Part shown: positions 51,714 through 61,218 of the stretch, one piece after another
Position numbering within the stretch: position 1 is the stretch's first letter
Layout: each line of letters starts with the position of its first letter
Source: Sphingobacteriia bacterium
GTDB taxonomy: Bacteria; Bacteroidota; Bacteroidia; Bacteroidales; UBA7960
Direction of reading: 5' to 3'
Assembly (NCBI GenBank): GCA_011390785.1
Contig: JAABRR010000021.1
Span: 25,589 to 89,588 of the forward strand
DNA: 64,000 nucleotides
Translations under genes and position numbers: made by a program
The notes under the pieces: model-generated
What the model was told of the DNA's origin: nothing
Database searches by the model: none
What the model saw: only the letters and a program-made list of their open reading frames with translations

Positions 51714-54569
51714 ATGAATTTTTCAACCTCATTCAACTTCAACATCCCAAAGTCTATCTGGCTTGTTCTGATGATAATTCTTTATCCCCTGATTTCCCTT
51801 TCTCAGGTAATATCATCTGATCCACCCCTTCCTACAGATACCGATGCAGTAACTGTTCAATTCAATGCCACAGGAACAGCTCTGGAAGGCTATTCCGGAG
51901 ATTTATACGCCCATACAGGGGTTTTGCTAACCAGTAACAACATTTGGCAAAATGTTATCGGAAGTTGGGGAAACAATACTACCCAACCTAAATTAACCCG
52001 CCTCTCAGCCAACACCTACGAATTGGCTATAACGCCCAATATTCGTGAATTCTATAATGTCCCCGGCGATGAGATCATCGAAAAGATGGCCTTTGTTTTC
52101 AGAGCATCGTCAAATTCCCCACAAAGCGCCGACCTTTTCATTGATGTATATGAATCCGGAACGCTAAGCGTTTCCATTACCAATCCCCCCAAATTAGAGC
52201 CTATTGTTGAATTTGGAGAAGTCCTTACCATACAGGCATCGGCCATTGAAGCTACCAGCATTACCCTTTATATCAATAACGTTGAAGTAATGACAGAACC
52301 TTCCACTGAGTTGGAGTATATTTTTGATTCTGCCGAAGAAGGGTACGGGACCTTCTGGCTTAAAGCTTCAGCAGCCGGCGAAGGGGGAAGTGTTTACGAT
52401 TCTACCTACATTTTTGTGAGACCAGAACCCACGGTAGAAACCCTGCCTAACGGTTTAATACCTGGCATTAACTACATTGACGATACAACGGTTACACTCG
52501 TATTACACGATCCACCGGCGGCCAAAGATTATGTTTTTGCTGTTGGCGATTTTAACAACTGGACGGTGGGCGAAGATAGCTACATGAAGGTAACACCTGA
52601 TGGCACCCATTTTTGGATCAGCCTTAGTGACTTAACAGCAGATACTGAATATGGCTTTCAGTATTTTATTGATAACGAACTGCTATTGGCTGACCCTTAC
52701 ACTCACAAGATTTTGCATCCAAATGACGATCAATGGATTGAATCAACAACATATCCCAATCTGAAACCCTACCCTGATGGAAAAACCTTCGGTATTGTGA
52801 GCATCATGCATCCCGGCAAGCCCTCTTTCAATTGGGAAGCTACCGGTTACACTGCACCAGCCAAAGAAGATCTGGTTATATATGAACTTCTTGTACGCGA
52901 CTTTGTAGAAACTTCAGCCATTAAAACGGTTATGGATTCTTTGGATTACCTTCAAAATCTCGGTGTTAATGCCATTGAGCTGATGCCTTTTAACGAATTT
53001 GAAGGAAACAACTCATGGGGCTACAATCCGTCATTTTACTTCGCTACTGATAAAGCCTACGGCACCCGAGAAGACTACAAAATGTTCATCGACGAATGCC
53101 ATAAAAGGGGTATGGCCGTTATCATGGATATTGTTCTTAATCATTCCTTTAGTCTTTCGCCTTTTGTGCGAATGTATTTTGATGAAGATGCCGGTGAGTG
53201 GGGACAACCCACCGCCGAAAATCCTTGGTATTTACAGTCCTGCCCTCACCAACCCTGGTGCTGGGGATATACCTTTGACCAGAACAGCCCTTATACCCAC
53301 GAGCTTTTCAACAGGATTACAGAATACTGGCTTACTGAATTTAAGGTGGATGGCTTCCGTTTTGATTTCACCAAAGGATTTACCAATGTGCAAACCGGCA
53401 ACCAGGGATCAAATTATGATGCAGCACGTATTGCCAACCTGAAACGTATTGCTGATCATGTATGGAGTGTAAAACCCAATGCATTTGTAATTTTGGAACA
53501 TCTTACCGATAATTCTGAAGAAAAAGAACTGGCCGAATATGGCATGATGCTCTGGGGCAACATGACCTACAACTACCAGGAAGCATCAATGGGTTGGTTA
53601 TCGCAAAGTGATTTTTCATGGGCATCCTACAAAAACCGTGGATGGACCAAACCCCATCTCATTGCCTATATGGAAAGCCATGATGAAGAACGGATGATGT
53701 TTAAGAATATCAACTATGGAAATTCTAATGGAGAGTATAACATTAAAGAAACGGGTATTGCCCTTCGAAGGGCTGAACTGGCTGCCACTTTTTATTTTCC
53801 TATTCCCGGTCCAAAAATGATCTGGCAGTTTGGCGAGCTGGGTTACGATTATTCCATCAACCACTGCCCCAATGGCAGCATTAACGAATCATGCCGTGTT
53901 GACCCAAAACCCATTCGCTGGGATTATTACGACGACTGGAAAAGAAAAAGGCTTTATGATGTTTATTCCATGCTCATAGAATTGAAAAAAGAACATGATG
54001 TTTTCCGAACCACCGATTACTCAATGGCTTTGAGTGGCGCCAACAAGCGCATTCAATTGAATCATGCAACCAACAATGTAACAATTATTGGTAATTTCGG
54101 AACCACCCCTTCCAACTTCTCACCAGGTTTTCAACAAACCGGTACCTGGCATGAGTTTTTCAGCCGCGAAACCCTGGAAGTTACCGATGTGAATGCCCCG
54201 GTTTCATTGCAACCCGGCGAATATCGCATTTATTCGACTACTGCGTTTCCCGATCATGGTTTAAATTTGGGAACCGATGACCAACCCGAAACAGGTAAGA
54301 ACTGGCTTAACGTATTTCCCAATCCTTCTGAGCAGGGTTTTCATTTCAATATGAACGCAAACAGGGAATACCATCTTCGAATCCTGAATATGCAAGGGCA
54401 GGTGATTTTTGAACAGAAAAGTGCTTTCTCGCCGGAAAATTCAACTTTTTATTGGGATAATACCCTTGCCAACGGACAAAAAGCTGCAGCCGGCACTTAT
54501 TTCTACCAGGTTTATTCGGGCGAAGAAATGGTGAGTGGGAAGATCATGTTGCAGGGGCGCAATCAATAG
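51714..54569 (+). CDS. Secreted GH13 alpha-amylase with CBM48-like and T9SS sorting domains
   Basis: A 951-residue exported enzyme (signal peptide about 1-31). Order of domains: an N-terminal beta domain (32-240), a CBM48-like module (YVFAVGDFNNWTVGEDSYMK, about 270-360), the GH13 barrel (about 380-790), and a type A T9SS sorting domain (FPNPSEQGFHFNM to the end). All GH13 regions are present: DIVLNHS, GFRFDFTKG with nucleophile D551, ILEHLTD with acid/base E595, and MESHDEER with D657. It should be surface-attached or released and attack starch-like glucans. A promoter box precedes it. Confidence 0.93.
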   Translation: MNFSTSFNFNIPKSIWLVLMIILYPLISLSQVISSDPPLPTDTDAVTVQFNATGTALEGYSGDLYAHTGVLLTSNNIWQNVIGSWGNNTTQPKLTRLSANTYELAITPNIREFYNVPGDEIIEKMAFVFRASSNSPQSADLFIDVYESGTLSVSITNPPKLEPIVEFGEVLTIQASAIEATSITLYINNVEVMTEPSTELEYIFDSAEEGYGTFWLKASAAGEGGSVYDSTYIFVRPEPTVETLPNGLIPGINYIDDTTVTLVLHDPPAAKDYVFAVGDFNNWTVGEDSYMKVTPDGTHFWISLSDLTADTEYGFQYFIDNELLLADPYTHKILHPNDDQWIESTTYPNLKPYPDGKTFGIVSIMHPGKPSFNWEATGYTAPAKEDLVIYELLVRDFVETSAIKTVMDSLDYLQNLGVNAIELMPFNEFEGNNSWGYNPSFYFATDKAYGTREDYKMFIDECHKRGMAVIMDIVLNHSFSLSPFVRMYFDEDAGEWGQPTAENPWYLQSCPHQPWCWGYTFDQNSPYTHELFNRITEYWLTEFKVDGFRFDFTKGFTNVQTGNQGSNYDAARIANLKRIADHVWSVKPNAFVILEHLTDNSEEKELAEYGMMLWGNMTYNYQEASMGWLSQSDFSWASYKNRGWTKPHLIAYMESHDEERMMFKNINYGNSNGEYNIKETGIALRRAELAATFYFPIPGPKMIWQFGELGYDYSINHCPNGSINESCRVDPKPIRWDYYDDWKRKRLYDVYSMLIELKKEHDVFRTTDYSMALSGANKRIQLNHATNNVTIIGNFGTTPSNFSPGFQQTGTWHEFFSRETLEVTDVNAPVSLQPGEYRIYSTTAFPDHGLNLGTDDQPETGKNWLNVFPNPSEQGFHFNMNANREYHLRILNMQGQVIFEQKSAFSPENSTFYWDNTLANGQKAAAGTYFYQVYSGEEMVSGKIMLQGRNQ

Positions 54570-54605
54570 GCAAAAATACCGGAAGGTTTTTGCTGATTTG
54601 AAAAA

Positions 54606-54628
54606 GAGCGAAATTACAAATTTCGCTC
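54606..54628 (-). terminator. Terminator of the Gfo/Idh operon
   Basis: A 9-bp perfect stem (gagcgaaat and its complement) with a 5-base loop. On the minus strand it is followed by five T, so it ends transcription coming from the operon on its right, 47 bases after the last stop. Confidence 0.75.
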
Positions 54629-54674
54629 AGCGGTATAGGTCATGTACTTTTCGGATTGGACTTAATTTTCTGGA

Positions 54675-55943
54675 TTAAACCACAAACTGCTGAGGTATTT
54701 TAACCACTTCACCGGTATCAATGGCCTGCTCGCCCAAAAGGGTCCACATGGTGCCGTAGTAACCTTCCTCAAAAAGACCGGGAATAGATTTACCTTCTCG
54801 TATGGAATTGGCAAAACCTGTTAAGGATTCGGGAGTGCCATCGGTAGAATCGTTTTGTATGATAGGTTCACCGGGATTGGTATCGGCTAACTCGGCATCC
54901 CATGATGAGCTGCCAATAGGCACAGAGCCAAAAACGTTCCTTTCAAGGTCCTGAACCAGTTGAACAATGCCCGCAGGTTTGGGTGGTGCAGGTGGGTTTT
55001 CAAGGAAGAATCGGTTGGTTTCCATTTCAAGTGTACCTTTGTCACCCATTATTTGAACTTCCAGCCCATATTTTTTATTCTGGATCATGGAATCGTAAAT
55101 AAACTGGGTACCATCTTCGTAACGGAAAATCAGCGCGACATTATCATACACTTCACGTCCATCTTTCCAGTAGCTAATGCTTCCGGTACCACGGACATCA
55201 ATGGGGAGTGCTCGTTTGGCCCAATTGCCTACCTGAATGTGATGACAAGCCAACTCGGTGAGCAAACCGGCAGAATACTCACGATAGAGGCGCCAGTTAA
55301 TAAAACGTTCCAGATCAGGAGAAGGCACAGGCCGCCGCCAGTCGTTGTTACGATGCCAGAATGCACGTATTTGGGTAACAATTCCCAAATCACCATTGTG
55401 CACTTTATCCATACCCCTTAAAAATTTTGGATCGAAAAGGCGCTGTTGGCCTATTTGTAAAATTTTTCCGGTTTCATAATGGGCCAAAGCCATGGCGTGA
55501 ACATCTTCGATGTTTCTGGCCATTGCTTTTTCACAAAAAACATGAAGCCCACTATTGAGCGCATCAATTGTGGGGGCGGCATGCACATGAAGTGGTGTGG
55601 CAATGATAACACCATCGAGGTCTTTCATTTCGAGCAGGTCACGGTAATCTTCAAAAGCTTTGGCATTGGGCGCTATTGCCTGTGCTTCGTCAAGATGTGG
55701 TTTGTAAACATCGCAAATGGCTACGATCTCTATTCCGTTTTGATTTTTGTTGTCATTAATGATCTGCATCAGATGCATCCCTCTCGAACCTGTGCCAATT
55801 ACTCCAAGCAAAACCTTGTTGTTGGGAGAATTAACATTTTGCCCGGTTTGGGCCATAATTTTCATAAGTGACATGGGAGTGAGGATGGCTGTACCTGCTA
55901 CCAGGCCATTCTTTAAGAAGGTACGTCTGTTTTGATAAGTCAT
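54675..55943 (-). CDS. Tat-exported Gfo/Idh/MocA family oxidoreductase
   Basis: A 422-residue protein with a twin-arginine signal (NRRTFLKNGLVAGTAILTP), so it is exported folded, with its nicotinamide cofactor already bound. The Rossmann motif GVIGTGSRGMHLMQII is followed by VAICDVYKPHLDEAQ, the family motif CEKAMARN (EKP-like, with A for P) and ELACHHIQVGNWAKRALP. The substrates are usually sugars or cyclitols. It is the last gene of a five-gene minus-strand operon and is followed by the terminator. Confidence 0.88.
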   Translation of the reverse strand: MTYQNRRTFLKNGLVAGTAILTPMSLMKIMAQTGQNVNSPNNKVLLGVIGTGSRGMHLMQIINDNKNQNGIEIVAICDVYKPHLDEAQAIAPNAKAFEDYRDLLEMKDLDGVIIATPLHVHAAPTIDALNSGLHVFCEKAMARNIEDVHAMALAHYETGKILQIGQQRLFDPKFLRGMDKVHNGDLGIVTQIRAFWHRNNDWRRPVPSPDLERFINWRLYREYSAGLLTELACHHIQVGNWAKRALPIDVRGTGSISYWKDGREVYDNVALIFRYEDGTQFIYDSMIQNKKYGLEVQIMGDKGTLEMETNRFFLENPPAPPKPAGIVQLVQDLERNVFGSVPIGSSSWDAELADTNPGEPIIQNDSTDGTPESLTGFANSIREGKSIPGLFEEGYYGTMWTLLGEQAIDTGEVVKIPQQFVV

Positions 55944-55978
55944 GATGGTTTTATTTATGTATTCTGGTAATTTATATT

Positions 55979-56881
55979 TTATGATTCATTTGCCTGTTTT
56001 AGGGGCTTTTTTAACATCTGCCAGTTTCCACCCTTGCACTCAAAAAAGCCATCATCAGAAAACGTCTGCAAGATAGCAGTTTTTTGCGAATCATCAGCAG
56101 CCATCAATGCTGTTGAAAGAATTTCAGCTCTTAACGGGGAAACTGATTTTGTAAGCATTAAAATGTCTTCTTCTATCATTCTTTCTTCTGATGGATGATA
56201 TATATGGGCCATTTTCTTTACTTTTCCATCTACCTTCTTAACTTTTAATCCCGAAATGGAAATAGAGGCATCCTCCAGTTCAATATCCAGCGGTTTTCCA
56301 TGATAAAGATTAGGGATTTGTGTTTTCCACGGGCCACCCAACGGATGAGAACCAATGGTTGTTATGGTGCTCTCTCCGAAACTGATAAAAGCTGAAGTAA
56401 CATGGTTCTCTTTCAGGCAATCAACAATCTTTTCCATGGCCCATCCTTTACCAAAACCACCCAGGTCGAGGGCAATGCCGGAAGATAAAAACCGAATTTT
56501 ATGATCATCCCATTTAATATTTTTCCATAAAGAAGTTTGATGTTTTGATGATATTTCATTTATAGTTTCAGCCGATGCAGCCATTTTTTCAACCTTATGT
56601 AAAAGCGGTTCAAAAGCGCCTTTAGTGGCTTCGACATAGAACTGACACTCATCAAGGATTTGCTTCATAGGTTCTGAAATCTCAACAAACTCCTTAAGCG
56701 CGTTATTGTTGATTTTTGTTAGTTCCGAATGGTCTTTGTAGCGGCTCATCCTGTCTTCTTCTTCCCTGAGTATTCTGCTTACATATGCTCCCACAGCAGC
56801 ACCCATGGGTTCATCCCACCCTGGAACAACCAGATGAAACCGTGTGCCCATGGCATATGTACTGTACTCGAATACTTTCAT
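55979..56881 (-). CDS. ApbE-like FAD:protein FMN transferase
   Basis: A 300-residue protein of the ApbE family, enzymes that attach FMN from FAD to threonine in exported redox proteins. YSTYAMGTRFHLVV is the usual start, and IALDLGGFGKGWAMEKI is the conserved DLGGxxKG motif. Two key places differ: the NxGG loop reads AFISFGEST, and the metal-binding aspartate before LSTAL is glutamate (RAEILSTALM). No signal peptide or lipobox is seen, unlike typical ApbE. It sits between two Gfo/Idh genes. It may be an inactive or altered paralogue; no flavinylation target is visible nearby. Confidence 0.75.
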   Translation of the reverse strand: MKVFEYSTYAMGTRFHLVVPGWDEPMGAAVGAYVSRILREEEDRMSRYKDHSELTKINNNALKEFVEISEPMKQILDECQFYVEATKGAFEPLLHKVEKMAASAETINEISSKHQTSLWKNIKWDDHKIRFLSSGIALDLGGFGKGWAMEKIVDCLKENHVTSAFISFGESTITTIGSHPLGGPWKTQIPNLYHGKPLDIELEDASISISGLKVKKVDGKVKKMAHIYHPSEERMIEEDILMLTKSVSPLRAEILSTALMAADDSQKTAILQTFSDDGFFECKGGNWQMLKKPLKQANES

Positions 56882-56902
56882 GTCATTTTGTTACATCATT
56901 AA

Positions 56903-56952
56903 CCCCGGTTGATCCCCGGGGCTATTGATGCGATGCCCTTTCAGGGTTTATT
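56903..56952. repeat. Small palindromic cluster between apbE-like and Gfo/Idh genes
   Basis: Two short palindromes sit side by side: ccccgg/ccgggg around 56903-56921 and ccctttcaggg near 56937-56946. The 132-bp spacer interrupts an otherwise tight operon. The sequence resembles intergenic repeats common in Bacteroidota, but only one copy is seen here. Confidence 0.4.
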
Positions 56953-57013
56953 TTTTCAATTGTTTTGCTAAACGTCCTCTGTCTCCGGACTTCGGACTCC
57001 CGACTTCCCACTT

Positions 57014-58396
57014 CTACTTTCTGTTCGCCACTTCCCAGGCTTTGGTGGTAGTGTAGTACTTCGAAATCATGTTGGGTACTTCCCACTCAGGCAATTTCCC
57101 ATCTACCAGGAAACCAAGGTATTTTTGGGTAACTTCAGCAAAGTGGGCTTCATGACCAATACGGTAAACTTGAGGAATAGCTGTAACAAAGCCTTCATCT
57201 GTTTTTTCCAGACCAATTCCGGGAAACATTTCTGTAATCTTTGCAAATTCATTGGCTACATCATCTTCCCATTCGGGCGTTACATTGCCTTTAGCAGGTA
57301 CAATGTAGAGCATGGGTAAGAAATTTTGTTCTGCTCCCTGTCTTATGATAAGATGCGATTTTGTTCCCTTCATTAGAGAATAATGGGTGTCGCCGCCCCC
57401 TTCAGGAGCCTGATAATCCCAAATAACAGATACCTTGGCATGAACGCCGTTGAGGGTATAATTCATTTCTCCATTGGCAAAAACATTCAGAATTTCTGCT
57501 GTTGTACTACCCAGATAATCGGGTATTTCATTAAGACCGGTAACATCAAGAAACTGTTGACGGGTAATGATAGTAGGACGTCGTGTAGCATCGTAAACAT
57601 CAATATCTGTTGTGTAATCTATAATCTGATCTGGAAATGATACCCATTGCACCAGGTCAACCAAATGTGTTGTAACATCTACAATACCTTCCCCCTGTTG
57701 TTTTACATCGAAATACCAGGGCGGACGTTTTAAGATTGCCCCGGAAACATACTTAAAAAAGTGATGCACACTTTCTTTTACAACGGCAGGATCTTCGGGA
57801 GTTCCTTTTTCCAGTTCGCCAAAAAGTAGGGGGAGTTGTGCAATTTCTCGTTGCAACCGGGCAGTTATCTCATACCTTTCTGTCATGATATCATACAAAA
57901 GAACATCATTTTCTTTTGCTGTTTCAAAGGCTTTCTGAAGTAATTGAAAGCTTTCGGTATCAATGGCCATAGGCTTATCTGCCAGGACGTGAAGTCCGGC
58001 TTCTACAGATTGATTGATATAAGAAGTCTTACGACTATTGTTGCTGGCTATGATTACTACATTGCCAGGCTTCTGTTGAAGCATTGTTTCGAGATAATCG
58101 TCGCCGGTGTATACATTGCTCTCCCAACTGGTTGGGTTTACTTCTCTTGCATTAAAGCGATCAATACGTTCCAGGTGCATGGTTAAATCTCCACCTTGGG
58201 GGGCGAAAATATAAACATCAGGATGCACTTGCGGGTACATCTCTTTTTGAACCAGGGCCGCATGGAAATGGCCTGGATCAAGGGTAATGAGTTTTACTTC
58301 CTGATCGGCCCCGGTAAAGTCAGTTTTAGGGGTGGTATTACATGATGAGATCATAACTATCATTGCAATTGACAATAAAAACTGTGTGTTTTTCAT
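57014..58396 (-). CDS. Gfo/Idh/MocA family lipoprotein oxidoreductase
   Basis: A 460-residue lipoprotein (lipobox MISSC, cysteine 19). The dehydrogenase part begins VKLITLDPGHFHAALVQ, a variant of the Rossmann start without the GxGxxG glycines, and continues with VVIIASNNSRKTSYI and the motif VLADKPMAID (EKP-like, DKP here). The C-terminal part (PWYFDVKQQGEGIVDVTTHL) corresponds to the oxidoreductase C-terminal domain known from similar Bacteroidota lipoproteins. Loss of the glycine motif makes dinucleotide binding uncertain. It follows the Tat-exported paralogue by 17 bases in the operon. Confidence 0.85.
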   Translation of the reverse strand: MKNTQFLLSIAMIVMISSCNTTPKTDFTGADQEVKLITLDPGHFHAALVQKEMYPQVHPDVYIFAPQGGDLTMHLERIDRFNAREVNPTSWESNVYTGDDYLETMLQQKPGNVVIIASNNSRKTSYINQSVEAGLHVLADKPMAIDTESFQLLQKAFETAKENDVLLYDIMTERYEITARLQREIAQLPLLFGELEKGTPEDPAVVKESVHHFFKYVSGAILKRPPWYFDVKQQGEGIVDVTTHLVDLVQWVSFPDQIIDYTTDIDVYDATRRPTIITRQQFLDVTGLNEIPDYLGSTTAEILNVFANGEMNYTLNGVHAKVSVIWDYQAPEGGGDTHYSLMKGTKSHLIIRQGAEQNFLPMLYIVPAKGNVTPEWEDDVANEFAKITEMFPGIGLEKTDEGFVTAIPQVYRIGHEAHFAEVTQKYLGFLVDGKLPEWEVPNMISKYYTTTKAWEVANRK

Positions 58397-58413
58397 AATT
58401 CAAGGTTTAAGAA

Positions 58414-59751
58414 TTAAACTTTGGGTTCCCAACCTGGAGCATACTCTCTTTTCCAGAGTTTTTTAGCGGCCCTCAGTTTGGTTGTTCCATTGGTAGGATC
58501 TACCTTAAAATCCTTTTTGATTCGGTAGGAAATATTTGCCAGATGGCAAAGCTGGATGCTTTTTACCATCTCTTCGATGGGTGAATCAAGCTCTTCCTTC
58601 CCTCTTATGGCATTAAAGAAATTAACTACATGAAGTGTTGACATGCCGCCACCACCGCCCAGGGCAGTGCCACCTTCATCGCCTTCTTCAGTTTTTTCGC
58701 TAACCAGTTTTCCTCCACGGTCGTAGAGCTTGTAACCTCCACGGTCAACGTACACACTTCCATTGGTGCCAAAGATGATGGTGCCACGGCCGCTACCATA
58801 GGTTGCGTAGGAATTTCGGCTTTTACCATCCCACTGAATAATTTTGTTGCCCGGATAGGTATAGGTGGCAAGCATGGTGTCGTACATGGTCCATCCGTCG
58901 GATGCAAAATGACGTTTGTCGGCTTCAACCGATACTTTTTCAGGGTATTCAACCTGAAGTGCCCAGCGTGCAATATCCAGTTCGTGTATAGCATTGTTTC
59001 CCATTTCGGCAGTTCCATAATTCCATCCGTACCAGTGCCAGTTATAATCCCAGGTGTTATGGGTATATTCTCGTCTTATGGCCGGACCCTGGAAGAGTTC
59101 CCAGTCAAGTCCGTCAGGAACGGGCGCTGCAGTGGGTTGAACCACCTCACCTCTCCCATTGGAATAAAAGGCTACGGCTTTGTAGGGTTCTCCAATCTCA
59201 CCGTCATGAATACGTTTTACAATTTCCTGAGAGGTAGGTGCTGAACGTTGCTGATTACCCAACTGGATTAATTTACCATACTTAGCACGGGCTGCTACCA
59301 ATAATTCGTTCTCATGTGGATTATGACTTCCAGGTTTTTCTACATAAACATGCTTGCCAGCCTGCACACCCATAATTGCGCCCGGAGCATGCCAATGATC
59401 AGGAGTTGCGTTGATAATAGCATCCACATCCGGATCATCGAGCACTTTTCTTATGTCGTTTTCCAGTTTTGGCTGGTATGATAAGTGGTTGGAAAACCTT
59501 TTTGCTGCATTTTCGCGCTGACTTTTCATAACATCGCACAAATATAAGAGCTGGGCGTTGGAAGATGCCATTGCAATGGGTTGTGGGTAGGCACCTAGTC
59601 TTCTGCCAAGACCAATTATGGCAAGGTTGATGCGGTCGTTTGCGCCCACGATTTTTCTGTAAGAAGAAGCTTTTAGTCCCATGCTACCCAATGCTAAACC
59701 TGCTGCACCAAGGGTGGTTTTTTTGATAAAGTCACGTCTGTTATTCTCCAT
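58414..59751 (-). CDS. Tat-exported Gfo/Idh/MocA family oxidoreductase
   Basis: A 445-residue protein with a twin-arginine signal (NRRDFIKKTTLGAAGLALGS). The Rossmann motif IGLGRRLG (about 46-53) and the conserved VYVEKPGSHNPHENELL (EKP) mark the family; the C-terminal sheet includes NAIHELDIARWAL with a conserved histidine. The glycine run AxxGGGGGMST near 386 is a flexible loop. It is the second gene of the operon, 56 bases after the PmoA-family gene and 17 bases before the lipoprotein paralogue. The substrate is unknown, probably a sugar or glycoside. Confidence 0.9.
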   Translation of the reverse strand: MENNRRDFIKKTTLGAAGLALGSMGLKASSYRKIVGANDRINLAIIGLGRRLGAYPQPIAMASSNAQLLYLCDVMKSQRENAAKRFSNHLSYQPKLENDIRKVLDDPDVDAIINATPDHWHAPGAIMGVQAGKHVYVEKPGSHNPHENELLVAARAKYGKLIQLGNQQRSAPTSQEIVKRIHDGEIGEPYKAVAFYSNGRGEVVQPTAAPVPDGLDWELFQGPAIRREYTHNTWDYNWHWYGWNYGTAEMGNNAIHELDIARWALQVEYPEKVSVEADKRHFASDGWTMYDTMLATYTYPGNKIIQWDGKSRNSYATYGSGRGTIIFGTNGSVYVDRGGYKLYDRGGKLVSEKTEEGDEGGTALGGGGGMSTLHVVNFFNAIRGKEELDSPIEEMVKSIQLCHLANISYRIKKDFKVDPTNGTTKLRAAKKLWKREYAPGWEPKV

Positions 59752-59807
59752 TTTTTCCTAATTTTTATTAGTGATTAATTAAATATATACCTTGAATTAT
59801 GTGTTCT

Positions 59808-60776
59808 TTACCTTGTAGTAACGTAATTTTGATACCACTGTTGTAAGGCTTCTCTTGTTGGTGGTTCGCCAGATGTAACAACGAACCTGTATTTAACGGT
59901 TAAAGGGTTGTTGGGAGTTATGGTAAAAGGGAAAAATTCGCCAAATCTTCCGTATTTTCTTTCCGACATTTCTGCATTGGCAGGGTTTGATGGGTGTGAG
60001 AGATAAGCTACCGTATATTGCTTTCCGTCAAGTGTAAAAACCATGGCATTCCATGGAAGGTCAAGCATATCATTACTATCAATTTCGGTTTTGGCATCCA
60101 CATGGTTTAGATTGAATGGACGAACAAAAAAAGTTTTTTCGGCATTATCATCAACCTGATTAGCCGCTCTAAACTGCACACCTGCATGTTGGCGGTCACC
60201 GTCCAGCTCGATGGTGGCCCCGTTTAACGATTCAAGGGTAGAGTGAAAATCGATAATTAACTCACCGTTTTCGTAAGATGCTCTTATAATGCGGGTTTCC
60301 GTAGCAAAGGGCTGGCCCAGGGTATCATTCCACGATATTTTTACAATATGTCCGCCATATCGTGTGTCGGTAAAATCTACCATTACCTCCTTGTGCTGGC
60401 TGTGCTCACCATTGCGGTTGTGCCAGATATCAATATTTCCGTCCCCATTAACGCTGATTTTATTGTAGCCGTAAAAAATACCCCGATGATGGGTATATCT
60501 TCCACCCGGACCTTTGGTAATAATCTTTCCGGTTTCCGGATCAAAAACGTGATGAAAAGGTTTGAAGGTATTTTCTCTGTTGTTGTTGTCAAATAGGGGG
60601 TGCTCATATTGTAGAAGGGGCTTGCCATCCTTGCTCAGGAGCAGAGATTGCGGGGATGTTCTTTCCCAGACATAACCATCTGAATCGGTGTTTCTTGCAG
60701 AATCATTTGGTGATTGGGCGGACAAAGCCACATGAGTAATCCAGAGGAGAAGAAAAAACGATGCAGCTTTAATCAT
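59808..60776 (-). CDS. PmoA-family (PF14100) secreted protein
   Basis: A 322-residue exported protein with a signal peptide ending VALSAQS. It matches the PmoA/DUF6807 family, misnamed after methane oxygenase: LLQYEHPLFDNNN, GRYTHHRGIFYGYNKIS, IDIWHNRNGEHSQHKEV and GVQFRAAN contain the conserved histidines. The fold is a galactose-mutarotase-like beta sandwich in my reading. Family members accompany Gfo/Idh genes in many Bacteroidota and Planctomycetes loci, as here. It is the first gene of the operon. A role in processing oxidised sugars is inferred from context alone. Confidence 0.85.
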   Translation of the reverse strand: MIKAASFFLLLWITHVALSAQSPNDSARNTDSDGYVWERTSPQSLLLSKDGKPLLQYEHPLFDNNNRENTFKPFHHVFDPETGKIITKGPGGRYTHHRGIFYGYNKISVNGDGNIDIWHNRNGEHSQHKEVMVDFTDTRYGGHIVKISWNDTLGQPFATETRIIRASYENGELIIDFHSTLESLNGATIELDGDRQHAGVQFRAANQVDDNAEKTFFVRPFNLNHVDAKTEIDSNDMLDLPWNAMVFTLDGKQYTVAYLSHPSNPANAEMSERKYGRFGEFFPFTITPNNPLTVKYRFVVTSGEPPTREALQQWYQNYVTTR

Positions 60777-60993
60777 AAAGTTACTTTTAAAGTGAATGCA
60801 ATCCTTGTTTGGCGGAAAATCGGGTTTTAAAATGGTAATGTTCTGTAATAAAAAATAGGAATAATGATTATTGTCGCAAACTACAGTAAATTGCAGGGCA
60901 CGAAAATACGAAATAAACGGGTAACCATCAAAAAAACAGGATTTTTTGGGGCTATTTAAATTTAATCAATACATAGCTAAAAATGCTTTTTAG

Positions 60994-61215
60994 TTACACA
61001 TGTTTTTTCTCTTCATCCTGATATTCCAGAATATCGCCCGGCTGACATTCCAGCACTTTACAAATAGATTCCAGGGTGCTGAACCTGATGGCCTTCGCTT
61101 TTCCTGTCTTTAATATCGACAGGTTGGATAACGTTAAATCAACTTTTGCGGATAATTCGTTCAACGACATTTTCCGCTTTGCCATCATAACATCTAAATT
61201 TACAATAATGGGCAT
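60994..61215 (-). CDS. XRE-family transcriptional regulator (YozG-like)
   Basis: A 73-residue helix-turn-helix protein (MIVNLDVMMAKRKMSLNELS-type start, then KVDLTLSNLSILKTGKAKAI as recognition region). The acidic tail ends EYQDEEKKHV. Small regulators of this type are nearly always coupled to a DUF2975 membrane protein; that gene lies three bases upstream on the same strand. The regulated target is probably the pair itself. Confidence 0.88.
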   Translation of the reverse strand: MPIIVNLDVMMAKRKMSLNELSAKVDLTLSNLSILKTGKAKAIRFSTLESICKVLECQPGDILEYQDEEKKHV

Positions 61216-61218
61216 AGC

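Noticed and set aside
54570..54593. gcaaaaa/tttttgc hairpin after the secreted amylase as its terminator
   Set aside because: The stem is short and A/T-only, and no T run follows; too weak to call.
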